64,000 nucleotides of DNA, from assembly GCF_030440595.1 (NCBI RefSeq), contig NZ_CP047452.1:2480001-2544000 (forward strand), given 5' to 3'. The DNA is from Corynebacterium glucuronolyticum DSM 44120. Lineage in GTDB: Bacteria > Actinomycetota > Actinomycetes > Mycobacteriales > Mycobacteriaceae. The notes under the pieces are model-generated. The model did not search any database and was not told the origin of the DNA. It saw nothing but the letters and a program-made list of their open reading frames with translations. A program made the position numbers and the translations under genes. The number at the start of each line of letters is the position of its first letter. Position 1 is the first letter of the stretch. Positions 30,994 through 39,894 of this stretch are shown here, piece after piece.

Positions 30994-33874
30994 TTACTTG
31001 TTCGCGGTGGAGCCGTTGGAGCTGCCACCGTTCGGGGTGCACTGCGTTGCCGCGACACCAGCCAGCAGGCCGATGGAGGCTATGAAGCCGGCCGCCAGAG
31101 CAAGGTTCTGCAGGTGCGGAGCAACCTGAACCTTGAACTGATGTGCAAGAGCCGGGTTGTAAATACCCAGAGTCTTCTGAATACCAGTGTTGATATCCTC
31201 GAGCGTCTTACCGAAGCCAGCCGTCAGCTCCTTCACCTGAGGATTGTCCATGGCAAGACCAAGAGCAATCGGGGTCAGAAGCAACAACGGGATAGCAGAA
31301 GCAGCCGAAGCACCAACGCAGACCTGAGCCTGGTCTTCAGTGAGACCCGGGATAGAGCCCTCAGCGGTACCCTTATCCACAACTGTGATGGGCAGTTCGC
31401 CGATCTTGTTGCCACCCTTGTCGGTGATCTCAACAACGTACTTGCCCGGCTTGGTTCCATCCGGAACCGTCACCGTCACCTTGCCATTTTTATCAATGAC
31501 AACCTTGGCACCATCAACCGCCTTACCGTTGCTATCAACAACCTTGCCAGTCAGACCGTCGACTGGGCCGGTAATTTTTCCATCAATGGTTTTACCTTGC
31601 CCGTCGTTCGGGACCGTGTCGTTGGTACCCGGAACAACCGCCGGAGTAGAAGCATCAGTGACCTTCACATCAATCGGATCACCAACATTCTTACCGTCCT
31701 TATCCTTCACCTGAACCTTGTAACCAGCACCAGGCTTCGTACCCTCAGGCACCGACACAGTGATCTCACCAGTCTTAGGATCAACAGTCACCGTGGCACC
31801 CTCAACAGGTTTGCCATCCTTATCGGTCACCGTGCCAGACATGCCATCAGTCGGATTCTTCACCGTGTCATCCAACTTCTTACCGGTCCCATCGTTTGGA
31901 ACCTCATCCACAGCAGTACCCGGAACAACCGACGGAGCAGGCGTGGTAGAAGCATCAGTGACCTTCACATCAATCGGATCACCAACATTCTTACCGTCCT
32001 TATCCTTCACCTGAACCTTGTAACCAGCACCAGGCTTCGTACCCTCAGGCACCGACACAGTGATCTCACCAGTCTTAGGATCAACAGTCACCGTGGCACC
32101 CTCAACAGGTTTGCCATCCTTATCGGTCACCGTGCCAGACATGCCATCAGTCGGATTCTTCACCGTGTCATCCAACTTCTTACCGGTCCCATCGTTTGGA
32201 ACCTCATCCACAGCAGTACCCGGAACAACCCTCGGATTTTCTACACGGAACTGATCAACGGCTTCGAAGTTCGCGGATCCCTCTTTTTCGGTGGTCCGGT
32301 AAATTCGAGCTTCCACGATCGTATTGTCCGGGGTTCCCTCTGGAACTGTGAAAGTGTGATCCTCGAGGTTTCCGTAACGATTGGTTGTCCCCTGTACCTT
32401 GTCTACCAGCTTACCGTCGACATACCACTCAATGCGGTACGGCATTTCAGACTTAAACGAGGTTGTTTTCGCGGTTACCTTAGTACCAGCCGGAGCGGGC
32501 TTATCAGTGGTGTTGTAGTCCAGGATGTCGAACTTGGGGAAGCCGTTATTCACGGCAAACAACACGTTGATTGGGTTGGAACGTCCAGCGGTCCCAATCG
32601 TAGCCATCGCACCGGGAGAAGCGATGTCACTGAAGTAGGCGCCACCCATGGTCCGCATGTTGGCACCGTTTTCTGACGTCGATGTGCTTCCATCCGAAAC
32701 AGTAAGCGCCGGGTACACGTACATATAGTCCGTGTTGACGTGCTTCTTACCCTTTGTAACCAAGTCATCGCTTCCGGCGATGAATACACCATCGCTGGGG
32801 CTTTTAGCTAGTTCATGGGTATCGTTGAAAATTCCCTTGAACTGGAGCTTGTAATTACCGTCCTTGTCACTCGTGGTCCATACGGTCTCGGCAATAGCAG
32901 GCTTGCCAGCATTGGCAGGATCAGCATCCCAGGCCTCGATGGCGCGCTTTTGCTCAGCAACAAGCTCATCATACTTGAAGCCCTTATTGGCTTCCTTCCA
33001 CTTATCCAGCTGTGTTTTCAGCTCATCGCGAAGGTACGAACCAACAATTTTCTCATTAGGAAGCGCAACATCGGTACCCTTGAATGTGGTTACACCACCG
33101 CTGGTAGCGATACCGATTTCATTCTCGCGGAAGATACGACCACTAGTATTGCCGTAGGTTTGAACGTCCGTGGACTTGACCCACTGATCCTCCGGCTGAG
33201 TCAGCCAGCTCTGCGGGCGTTCCTGTAAAGCAATGTTATATGGGCCAGCATAGCGTGCGGCTAACCCCTTCCAAGTAGCTTTCTGGCGATAGGCCGCACC
33301 AGTCCATTGGCCGAGGAATTCGGCAAAGCCCAGTTGGTACTTCTCAGTATCGTAATCTTCAATCCATACTCGGAGGTACTGGCCAGCTGTCGCTTCCCAG
33401 TTGTGCTCCTGCCCCAATTCATCGGTCCACACAGGCAAGTGGATCGCCCAGGAACCATCCGGTTTCACCGTTGCGGCGTATACCGGAGAAATACGGCCAT
33501 TACCGTCCTTAACCGGGGCGTAGTCCTTCCACTGCGCAAAAACAACTTTGCCCTCCAGCGGAACGTCATATGCGTCTAGGCCAGAAGGCCAGCCAGTAAC
33601 GTCAATGTAGGCGTTACCATTTACCGACTCGTAAGCACCAGCTTTTTCCGCATCGGAAATGTAGTATTCAGTACCCTGAGAACTGACCTGCTTAGGCGTT
33701 TTAACGCCTGGATCAAACTTTGTGGGCAGCGCGGTTTCAGCTTGCGCGACCACACCGGTAGAGATCGGACCCGCCGGCTGGATCGCAGGTGCAACGAGGG
33801 CTAGAGAAAGAGCAGCCGCCGCGATGCTAATTCCGCGACGGACCCCCCCCCCGTTGGTTTCGGATTGCAGTCAT
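30994..33874 (-). CDS. giant surface-anchored repeat protein, paralogue 3, out of frame at a poly-G tract (probable phase-variable OFF state)
   Basis: ATG 33874 has AAAGGA 8 nt upstream. It reads MTAIRNQR, enters a run of ten G (33843-33852) and stops seven codons later. With nine G the frame continues RGGVRRGISIAAAALSLALV, matching the paralogues' signal peptides in sequence and length (14 residues to RRG), for 959 residues in all. The long open frame itself (33753-30994) is undamaged. It comprises the shared N-terminal domain, a region ending in a VEARIYRTTEKEG strand, two identical ~100-residue Rib/Ig-like repeats and a third diverged one, then the C-terminal two-helix module (VCVGASAASAIPLLLL to ATQCTPNGG). 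It lacks the thrombospondin repeats of its paralogues. A homopolymer sequencing error is the main alternative. Confidence 0.8.
31646..31930. repeat. perfect 285-bp direct repeat, copy A, in surface protein 3
   Basis: It is identical base for base to 31946-32230, with a 300-bp period. It encodes most of one Rib/Ig-like domain (GTVTDKDGKPVEGATVTVDP and ITVSVPEGTKPGAGYKVQVK). Identity at all codon positions implies recent duplication or gene conversion. Confidence 0.93.
31946..32230. repeat. perfect 285-bp direct repeat, copy B, in surface protein 3
   Basis: Identical to 31646-31930. Recombination between copies would add or remove exactly 100 residues without shifting the frame. Confidence 0.93.
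33843..33852 (-). repeat. poly-G (10) tract in signal-peptide codons of surface protein 3
   Basis: Ten consecutive C on the plus strand (G on the coding strand) begin at the eighth codon. One G fewer, or two more, brings the start codon into frame with the gene. This is the classic layout of a slipped-strand phase-variation switch. Confidence 0.85.
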
Positions 33875-34199
33875 AAGAACTGTTCCTTTCGAAGAAATTG
33901 AAGGTGAAAGCCTTTATTACGAATTTGCCAGTTAGCGCTAGTGACTAGAACGCAGCTAATCACCAGTGCTACCTCACCGTTCGTAACCATCGCCCAGTTT
34001 AAAGAATTTTCGGAGGATTGTCCACCTTTTAACAGGTTTCTTTAACCTCTTACTAAATATTAAGGTACACTTAGGTTTCTTTTTACTCCTATTTGCGCAC
34101 GTAGTGTAATTATTTAACGGGTTTACTGTGTAGACACGTATACATTTTTTGGGGGGTTTGCGGCGAGTCAGGTTCCTATTGAGCTGTTGAAGTATGTCA
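33875..34199 (-). promoter_or_regulatory. AT-rich leader/promoter region of surface protein 3
   Basis: About 325 AT-rich bases lie upstream of the gene. AAAGAAACCT occurs twice on the minus strand (34073-34082 and 34034-34043), 39 bp apart, which suggests a regulator site. No gene is present. Confidence 0.45.
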
Positions 34200-34420
34200 C
34201 TGCCTTCGCCGGCATCACCCCCCGGATCATTTTCAGACAGGGACAAAAACAAGCCATACCGAAGCCAGTGACGAGTCCCGCTGCTAAGCAGGGACCGGAA
34301 CAAACATAACCCACCCCAAAAGGGGAGAAACCATGAATCCTCGGGTCCCCAGCAGGGAACTGCCTAAACCGTAATGGGAAAGCATTTTCCTTAGGAGGGG
34401 GACAAAGCAGAGTGTTCACC
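34200..34420 (-). ncRNA. hairpin-rich leader, possible riboswitch or structured RNA upstream of surface protein 3
   Basis: Read on the minus strand, the segment has at least three strong hairpins: GTTCCC-TGCT-GGGGAC, CCCC-TTTT-GGGG, and GTCCC...GGGAC around TAGCAG. It also contains GGGGACCC followed by GGGGTG, and later CGTCA with CGGTATGGC. That loosely recalls the ydaO/yuaA cyclic-di-AMP riboswitch, which in actinobacteria precedes cell-wall genes. The match to the core GGGGTGAA and GTCAGCTAACC motifs is poor, so the class is not established. It lies between the ackA 3' end and surface protein 3. It could be a remnant or another RNA. Confidence 0.3.
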
Positions 34421-34487
34421 AAAGCCATGTGTTCCTCAGGAAAAGTGCTGTCCTTCTTCTACTCCTTCACGTGACGGGCGTGTGTTT

Positions 34488-35684
34488 CTACACCCCCGCA
34501 AGCTCAACCGCGTAGCGGGCGATGGCCAGCTCCTCGTTGGTGGGGATGACCAGCACGGGGATCTTTGAGCTGTCGGTGGAGATGAAGCGGGGGCCGTCGT
34601 TGGGCAGCTTGTTCTTCTGCGGGTCGAGCTCAATGCCGAAGTTCTCCAGGCCGGCGAGGGCATCCCAGCGGACGTCCTGATCGTTCTCGCCCACACCGGC
34701 GGTGAAGGTGATGGCGTCGACGCGGCCGAGCTGCAGCATGTAGGCGCCGATGTACTTGCGCAGGTTGTGGATGTAGACGTTGTAGGCCACCCACGCGTCC
34801 TGGTCGTCGTTGTCGATCATCTCACGCAGGGCGCGGAAATCGTTGACACCGGACAGGCCCTTCACACCGGACTTACGGTTGAGGAGCTCGTCGATCTCAT
34901 CGATGGACATGCCGCGACGGTAGAGGTGGAAGACGATGCCGGGATCGATGTCGCCGGAGCGGGTGCCCATGACGAGGCCGGCCAGCGGCGTGAGCCCCAT
35001 GGAGGTGTCGATGGCGGCACCGTTGTGGATGGCAGCGCAGGACGCACCGTTGCCCAGGTGGAGCGTGATCTGGCGGGTGTGCTCCGGATCGCGGCCGATC
35101 ATTCCGGGCACTTGCTTGGAGATGAACTCGTGGGAGGTGCCGTGGAAGCCGTAGCGGCGGATGCCTGCCTCGCCGGCGACGTCCTTGTTGATGGCGTAGA
35201 GGGCGGCTGCCGGGGGCAGCGTGTGGAAGAAACCGGTATCGAAAACCGCGATGTGCGGGAGCTCCGGGAACATCTTCTGCGCCACTTCGATGCCGTCGAT
35301 GTTGGCGGGGTTGTGCAGCGGTGCCAGCGGGATGAGGTCGCGGATCATGCCCATCACCTCGTCGGTGATGACGACCGGCTGGGAGAAGAGGAGACCGCCG
35401 TGGACGACGCGGTGGCCGACGGCCTTGAGGTCCACCTGTTCGGGGCCGACGCCGAGGTCGTTCAGCAGGTTGAAGGAGAGGTCGAGACCCTCCGTGTGGT
35501 TGGCGATGGGGGTCTGCACCACGTGCTTCTGGCCGCCCGTCTTGACGGTCAGCTTGCCGTTGGGCTCACCGATCTGCTCAACCACGCCGGAGACGAAGGG
35601 ATCCTCGGTGGCATCGGCGTCGGAATCGACGATCTGGAACTTGATGGACGATGAGCCGGAGTTGATAACGAGAGCGTAAGCCAT
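34488..35684 (-). CDS. ackA: acetate kinase
   Basis: The 398-residue cytoplasmic enzyme interconverts acetyl phosphate plus ADP and acetate plus ATP. It opens [20 protein letters not shown], the conserved N-terminal ATPase-fold motif. It also shows GHRVVHGG, the FHGTSHEF loop, and near the C-terminus [14 protein letters not shown]. Length and motifs are normal. Its ATG directly abuts the pta stop codon, so pta-ackA form a coupled acetate overflow/assimilation operon, the usual corynebacterial arrangement. No obvious terminator follows; the downstream 600 nt are hairpin-rich and AT-rich. Confidence 0.97.
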   Translation of the reverse strand: MAYALVINSGSSSIKFQIVDSDADATEDPFVSGVVEQIGEPNGKLTVKTGGQKHVVQTPIANHTEGLDLSFNLLNDLGVGPEQVDLKAVGHRVVHGGLLFSQPVVITDEVMGMIRDLIPLAPLHNPANIDGIEVAQKMFPELPHIAVFDTGFFHTLPPAAALYAINKDVAGEAGIRRYGFHGTSHEFISKQVPGMIGRDPEHTRQITLHLGNGASCAAIHNGAAIDTSMGLTPLAGLVMGTRSGDIDPGIVFHLYRRGMSIDEIDELLNRKSGVKGLSGVNDFRALREMIDNDDQDAWVAYNVYIHNLRKYIGAYMLQLGRVDAITFTAGVGENDQDVRWDALAGLENFGIELDPQKNKLPNDGPRFISTDSSKIPVLVIPTNEELAIARYAVELAGV

Positions 35685-37085
35685 TTACTTTGTTTCTCCT
35701 GCCTGGATCGCGGTGATGGCGATCGTGTTGATGATGTCCGGGACGGTCGCGCCACGGGAGAGGTCGTTGACGGGCTTGTTGAGCCCCTGGAGGATCGGTC
35801 CGATGGCGAGCGCGCCACCGGTGCGCTGTGCCGTCTTGTAGCCGATGTTGCCGGCCTCAAGGTCGGGGAAGATCATGACGGTGGCCTTACCGGCGACGGG
35901 GGATTCGGGGGCCTTCTTGGCCGCAACACCCGGGTCGACGGCGGCATCGAACTGCAGGGGGCCGTCGATAAGCGTCTCAGGGGCGAGTTCCTTGGCCTTG
36001 GCGGTGGCGGCGACCGCGCGGTCGACGTCGGGGCCAGCACCGGAGGTGCCCGTCGAGTAGCTCAAAATGGCGACCTTGGGGTCGATGTCGAAAGCGGCGG
36101 CCGTCTGCGCGGAGACGGCGGCGATCTCGCCGATCTGTTCGGCCGTGGGGTTCGGGTTGACGGCGCAGTCACCGAAGGCCCATAGGCGGCCGCGCAGGGC
36201 CATGAGGAAGATGGAGGACACGACGGAGGTGCCCGGCTTCGTCTTGATGATTTGGAAGCTCGGGCGAATGGTGTGAGCCGTCGTGTGGGACGCACCGGAG
36301 ACCATGCCGTCGGCCTGGCCGGTGTGGACGAGCATTGTGCCGAAGTAGGAGACATCCTTCATCGTCTCGCGCGCCTGCTCGAGGGTGACACCCTTCTTCT
36401 TGCGGAGCTCGGCGAACTGGGCGGCGAACTCCTCGGCGCGCGGGTCGGTGAGGTGGTCGATGATCTCCGCGCGGGAAATGTCGAGTCCGAGCGCGCTAGC
36501 GCGCGAAGTAACGGTTTCCTTGTCTCCCAGGATCATGAGCTCACAGATGCCCTCGGCGAGCACCTCGTGGGCGGCTTGGAGGATGCGGTCGTCGTCACCC
36601 TCGGGAAGCACGATGCGGGTGGTCTTCTCCTGGGCCTTCTTCTGCAGCCACGTCTGGAGGTAGTCGGGGCTCATGACGGGTTTCGTATCGACGCCCGTAA
36701 GGGCCTCGGCGATGGCGTCGGCCGTCAGCTCACCCTCGGTGAACACGCCACCGACGGTGGCGAGGTAGCCCCCCGCCTCACGCACTGCGAGCTTCTCGGT
36801 CAGTCCACGCTTGTCGACGATGAAGATCACCGGAATGCCCAGTGCCGCGGCGGCTTCGGAGTCGTAGGAGACGTTGCCCGTGCCCTCGATGAGTGCCGGG
36901 CCAGCCGCCAGCGGATCCTCCACGATGAGGCGGCGGATGGGGGTCGGCTCGTCGTCGCCCGTCGCGGGAACGATCGAGACGAGGTCGAGGTGGCGGAGGC
37001 CGAGGTCGGCAGCAATGGCACTGGCGTCGAAGTCTGCCGACGTCCGGCCGACAGTGGTGAGCAGCGCAGAGCGAGGAGAATTCAT
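35685..37085 (-). CDS. pta: phosphate acetyltransferase
   Basis: The 466-residue protein transfers acetyl between CoA and phosphate. The C-terminal catalytic PTA domain (about 140-460) includes VLPEGDDDRILQAAHE, SYFGTMLVHTGQADGMVSGA, SYSTGTSGAGPDVD and NDLSRGATVPDI. A shortened N-terminal region of about 130 residues retains a P-loop-family DRTB-like part (GLTEKLAVREAGGYLATVGG), as in other corynebacteria; the E. coli enzyme is about 710 residues. AAGGA lies upstream of the ATG at 37085. It is the first gene of pta-ackA, divergent from fprA. Confidence 0.96.
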   Translation of the reverse strand: MNSPRSALLTTVGRTSADFDASAIAADLGLRHLDLVSIVPATGDDEPTPIRRLIVEDPLAAGPALIEGTGNVSYDSEAAAALGIPVIFIVDKRGLTEKLAVREAGGYLATVGGVFTEGELTADAIAEALTGVDTKPVMSPDYLQTWLQKKAQEKTTRIVLPEGDDDRILQAAHEVLAEGICELMILGDKETVTSRASALGLDISRAEIIDHLTDPRAEEFAAQFAELRKKKGVTLEQARETMKDVSYFGTMLVHTGQADGMVSGASHTTAHTIRPSFQIIKTKPGTSVVSSIFLMALRGRLWAFGDCAVNPNPTAEQIGEIAAVSAQTAAAFDIDPKVAILSYSTGTSGAGPDVDRAVAATAKAKELAPETLIDGPLQFDAAVDPGVAAKKAPESPVAGKATVMIFPDLEAGNIGYKTAQRTGGALAIGPILQGLNKPVNDLSRGATVPDIINTIAITAIQAGETK

Positions 37086-37438
37086 AATGGCAAGTCCTTA
37101 TATATAGGTCATGGTCTGAAGCGCCACCACCCTAGCCGAACCAGTCGGCAGTGTTACCGGACACACCCAAGGTGACCAAGTAGGCGCCAACACACCACTC
37201 TACAAAACGTCAGACTACATGCGCGAGTTCAGGGGCGGTGGTTTGTCTTGCATCATAGACGCGACCGATCGTTACCGTCCGCTTCCTGGTTTTTTAGTCC
37301 CATCTAGACCAGACGGTTTCCTTTTACTAGACCGCTTAGTATGCTAATGTAAATCCCGCACACCTTACAGGTACTAGCCCGCCTTAGTTTTTCGGGTTAA
37401 GGTAGTAACGGTTTACACGTATTCGAAACAGGAGAAAT
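37086..37438. promoter_or_regulatory. divergent promoter region pta-ackA / fprA
   Basis: About 350 bases with no gene. TCTAGACCAGACGG and ACTAGACCGCTTAG form a direct repeat near 37301-37345. TATGCTAATGT near 37338-37348 offers -10 boxes for fprA. The acetate operon of C. glutamicum is controlled by RamA, RamB and SugR, but I could not place their sites here with confidence. Confidence 0.5.
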
Positions 37439-38809
37439 ATGACTCGCCCACTTCGCGTCGCAGTAGTCGGTTCCGGCCCCGCAGGCATCTACGCCTCGGA
37501 CATCCTCATCAAGTCCGGGCAGGACGTCGCCATCGACTTGTACGAGAAAATGCCGGCCCCCTTCGGTCTCATCCGCTACGGCGTGGCACCCGACCACCCG
37601 CGCATCAAGGGCATCATTAAATCCCTGCACAAGGTCCTCGACCAGCCCCAGATCAAACTCCTGGGCAACGTAGAAATTGGCACGGACATCACCGTCGAAG
37701 AGCTCCACGAATTCTACGACGCCATCATCTTCGCCACCGGCGCCACCGGCGACCGCGACCTGGACATTCCCGGCATCGACCTCGAAGGCTCCCGCGGCGC
37801 CGCCGAGTTCGTCGGCTTCTACGACGGCAACCCCAACTTCCAGCGCGAGTGGGACCTCACCGCCCCGCACGTCGCCGTCATCGGCGTGGGCAACGTCGCC
37901 CTCGACGTCGCCCGCATCCTCGCCAAGACCGCCGACGAGCTGCACGTCACTGAGATCCCCGACAACGTCTATGAGGGACTTGGCGCCAACGCCGCCGACG
38001 AGGTCCACATCTTCGGCCGCCGTGGCCCCGGCAACGCCAAGTTCACCCCGCTCGAGCTCAAGGAGCTCGACCACTCCCCCACCATCGAGGTCATCGTCGA
38101 CCCCGAGGACATCATCTACGACGAGGCCGCCGAGCAGGCCCGTCGCGACTCCAAGACGCAGGACCTCGTCTGCCAGACCCTCGAGCAGTACGCCCTCCGC
38201 GAGCCGAAGAACGCCCCGCACAAGCTGTTCATCCACTTCTTCGAGGCCCCCGTCGAAATCGTCGGCGACGAAAACGGCAAGGTGACCAAGCTGAAGACCG
38301 AGCGCCAGGAATACGACGGCAAGGGCGGCATCCGCAGCACCGGAAAAATCACCGAGTGGGACATCCAGGCCGTCTACCGCGCCGTGGGCTACCGCTCCGA
38401 CGAGGTCAAGGGCGTGCCCTTCGACCACCGCTCCGCCGTCATCCCCAACGACGGTGGCCACGTCATCGACGCCGAGACCCGCGACCGCATCCCCGGCCTC
38501 TACACCACCGGCTGGATCAAGCGCGGCCCCGTCGGCCTCATCGGCAACACCAAGTCCGACGCCAAGGAGACGACGGATATGCTCCTGTCCGACTACCGCA
38601 CCGGGAAGCTCCCCGCGCCCGCCAAGCCCGAGCGCGACGAGGTTCTTCAGCTTCTCGACGACCGGGGCATCGCCTACACCACATGGAAGGGCTGGTACAA
38701 CCTCGACGCCCACGAGCGCGCCCTCGGCGAGGCCGAAGGCCGCGAGCGCAAGAAGGTTGTCGAGTGGGACGACATGGTCAAGTACACCCACTCCGAGCGC
38801 GACAACTAA
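37439..38809 (+). CDS. fprA: ferredoxin/adrenodoxin-type NADP+ reductase
   Basis: The 456-residue flavoprotein resembles mycobacterial FprA and adrenodoxin reductase. It transfers electrons between NADPH and ferredoxin. FAD binds at VAVVGSGPAGIYASDIL (residues 7-23), NADP at VAVIGVGNVALDVARIL, and the C-terminal flavin motif is GWIKRGPVGLIGNTKSDA. AGGAGAAAT precedes the ATG at 37439. The gene lies divergent from pta-ackA, as in related corynebacteria as far as I recall, and is closed by a strong terminator 13 nt after the stop. Length and motifs are complete. Confidence 0.94.
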   Translation: MTRPLRVAVVGSGPAGIYASDILIKSGQDVAIDLYEKMPAPFGLIRYGVAPDHPRIKGIIKSLHKVLDQPQIKLLGNVEIGTDITVEELHEFYDAIIFATGATGDRDLDIPGIDLEGSRGAAEFVGFYDGNPNFQREWDLTAPHVAVIGVGNVALDVARILAKTADELHVTEIPDNVYEGLGANAADEVHIFGRRGPGNAKFTPLELKELDHSPTIEVIVDPEDIIYDEAAEQARRDSKTQDLVCQTLEQYALREPKNAPHKLFIHFFEAPVEIVGDENGKVTKLKTERQEYDGKGGIRSTGKITEWDIQAVYRAVGYRSDEVKGVPFDHRSAVIPNDGGHVIDAETRDRIPGLYTTGWIKRGPVGLIGNTKSDAKETTDMLLSDYRTGKLPAPAKPERDEVLQLLDDRGIAYTTWKGWYNLDAHERALGEAEGRERKKVVEWDDMVKYTHSERDN

Positions 38810-38822
38810 CTAACGCTCACTC

Positions 38823-38851
38823 ACCCCGCCGGCTGGCGGGGTTTTCTTTTT
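38823..38851 (+). terminator. rho-independent terminator of fprA
   Basis: The stem CCCCGCC / GGCGGGG with a 4-nt loop is followed by TTTTCTTTTT. Confidence 0.92.
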
Positions 38852-38896
38852 ACCAGCGTTTTTGCTCTTCCAATTGAAGGGTGAGACCGTTTTCGG

Positions 38897-38902
38897 TATT
38901 TT
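38897..38902 (+). promoter_or_regulatory. -10 box of a probable leaderless promoter for the first acetyltransferase
   Basis: TATTTT ends 8 nt before ATG 38911, and no Shine-Dalgarno is present. Confidence 0.45.
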
Positions 38903-38910
38903 TTGTGGAC

Positions 38911-39399
38911 ATGACGACACTCTACAAAAGCGCGCACCTCCAGGATCTCAGTCCGCATGAGGTGCATGAGCTGTATAAGCTCCGCACGGAGGTGTTCACT
39001 GCGGAGCAGGGCGCCAGCTGGGCGGAGGCCGACGAGATCGACTCTCGCGAGACCACGTGGCACGTCCGCGCCTACGACGAGGCGGGCCATCTGAAGGCCT
39101 ACACGCGTCTCTTTTTGACCCCCAGCATCGACGACACGACCAAGGGTGAGATTGAAGTAAGGATCGGGAGGGTGGCCGTCGACAAGCAATATCGGGGCGA
39201 GGGGCTCGGGCGCACAATCATCGAGTACTCGCTCGAGATGTGCAAGAAAGAATTCCACGACATCGACATCGCACTGGAAGCACAGACCCACGCCATCGAC
39301 TTCTACAAAAAGCACGGCTTCCACACCGTCGGAGAGGTGTTTGACCTCGGCGGCATCGACCACATCAAGATGGTCTGCCCCGCCAACGACCTGAAATAA
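38911..39399 (+). CDS. GNAT-family N-acetyltransferase (ElaA-like), copy 1
   Basis: This 162-residue acetyl-CoA-dependent acetyltransferase has the ElaA-type opening HLQDLSPHEVHELYKLRTEVFTAEQG. The GNAT motif A reads RIGRVAVDKQYRGEGLGRTIIEY with the R-x2-G-x-G/A acetyl-CoA loop, and motif B has FYKKHGFHTVGEVFDLGGIDHIKM. The ATG at 38911 follows a -10 box by 8 nt, so it is probably leaderless. A closely related gene follows 48 nt later, so the pair arose by tandem duplication. The substrate is unknown. C. glutamicum has a GNAT gene at this place as I recall. Confidence 0.86.
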   Translation: MTTLYKSAHLQDLSPHEVHELYKLRTEVFTAEQGASWAEADEIDSRETTWHVRAYDEAGHLKAYTRLFLTPSIDDTTKGEIEVRIGRVAVDKQYRGEGLGRTIIEYSLEMCKKEFHDIDIALEAQTHAIDFYKKHGFHTVGEVFDLGGIDHIKMVCPANDLK

Positions 39400-39433
39400 C
39401 AGACCCGATTTGGCAATAGGGGAGGTGAAGAGT

Positions 39434-39439
39434 TATCCT
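39434..39439 (+). promoter_or_regulatory. -10 box of a probable leaderless promoter for the second acetyltransferase
   Basis: TATCCT ends 8 nt before ATG 39448, and no Shine-Dalgarno lies between. Confidence 0.45.
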
Positions 39440-39447
39440 CCCCGCTC

Positions 39448-39894
39448 ATGACTACATACTTTGCTGTGTCCCACCTCGGACACCTGAGCGCACGTGAGGT
39501 CCACGACCTGTACAAGCTGCGCACCGACATCTTCGTCGTTGAGCAAAAGTGCCCCTACGAAGAACTCGAAGACCGCGACGCCGACCCGGCGACGCTCCAC
39601 ATCCGCGCGCTGGAAAACCAACAGCTCGTTGGCTGCGCCCGCGTCTACCGCGACGGCGACTCCGTCCACCTCGGACGCATCGCCGTGCGGAAGGACCACC
39701 GTGGCACGGGGCTCGGCGCAACCATCGTCCGCGAATCCCTCGCCATGATCGACGGCCAGTTCCCCGGCCCGCCCGTGCGCCTCGACGCACAGGTCGTCTC
39801 CCAGGGCTTCTACGAGAAGCTCGGCTTTACCGTCAGCGGTGAGGAATACGACTGGGACGGCGTCACGCACGTCCCCATGACGCTCAGCGCGTAA
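39448..39894 (+). CDS. GNAT-family N-acetyltransferase (ElaA-like), copy 2
   Basis: The 148-residue protein has the same ElaA layout as its neighbour: HLGHLSAREVHDLYKLRTDIFVVEQ at the start, then LGRIAVRKDHRGTGLGATIVRE with the acetyl-CoA loop, and GFYEKLGFTVSGEEYDWDGVTHVPM. ElaA-type proteins are small GNATs of unknown substrate. It is more compact than copy 1, lacking an insertion between strands 3 and 4. Its 3' end overlaps the convergent PurT-like gene by 11 bases. Confidence 0.87.
   Translation: MTTYFAVSHLGHLSAREVHDLYKLRTDIFVVEQKCPYEELEDRDADPATLHIRALENQQLVGCARVYRDGDSVHLGRIAVRKDHRGTGLGATIVRESLAMIDGQFPGPPVRLDAQVVSQGFYEKLGFTVSGEEYDWDGVTHVPMTLSA

Noticed and set aside
34168-34428. Minus-strand 86-codon open frame in the ackA-surface protein 3 gap
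   Set aside because: It has no ribosome site and poor codon use, and coincides with strong hairpins. A structured RNA is a better explanation.
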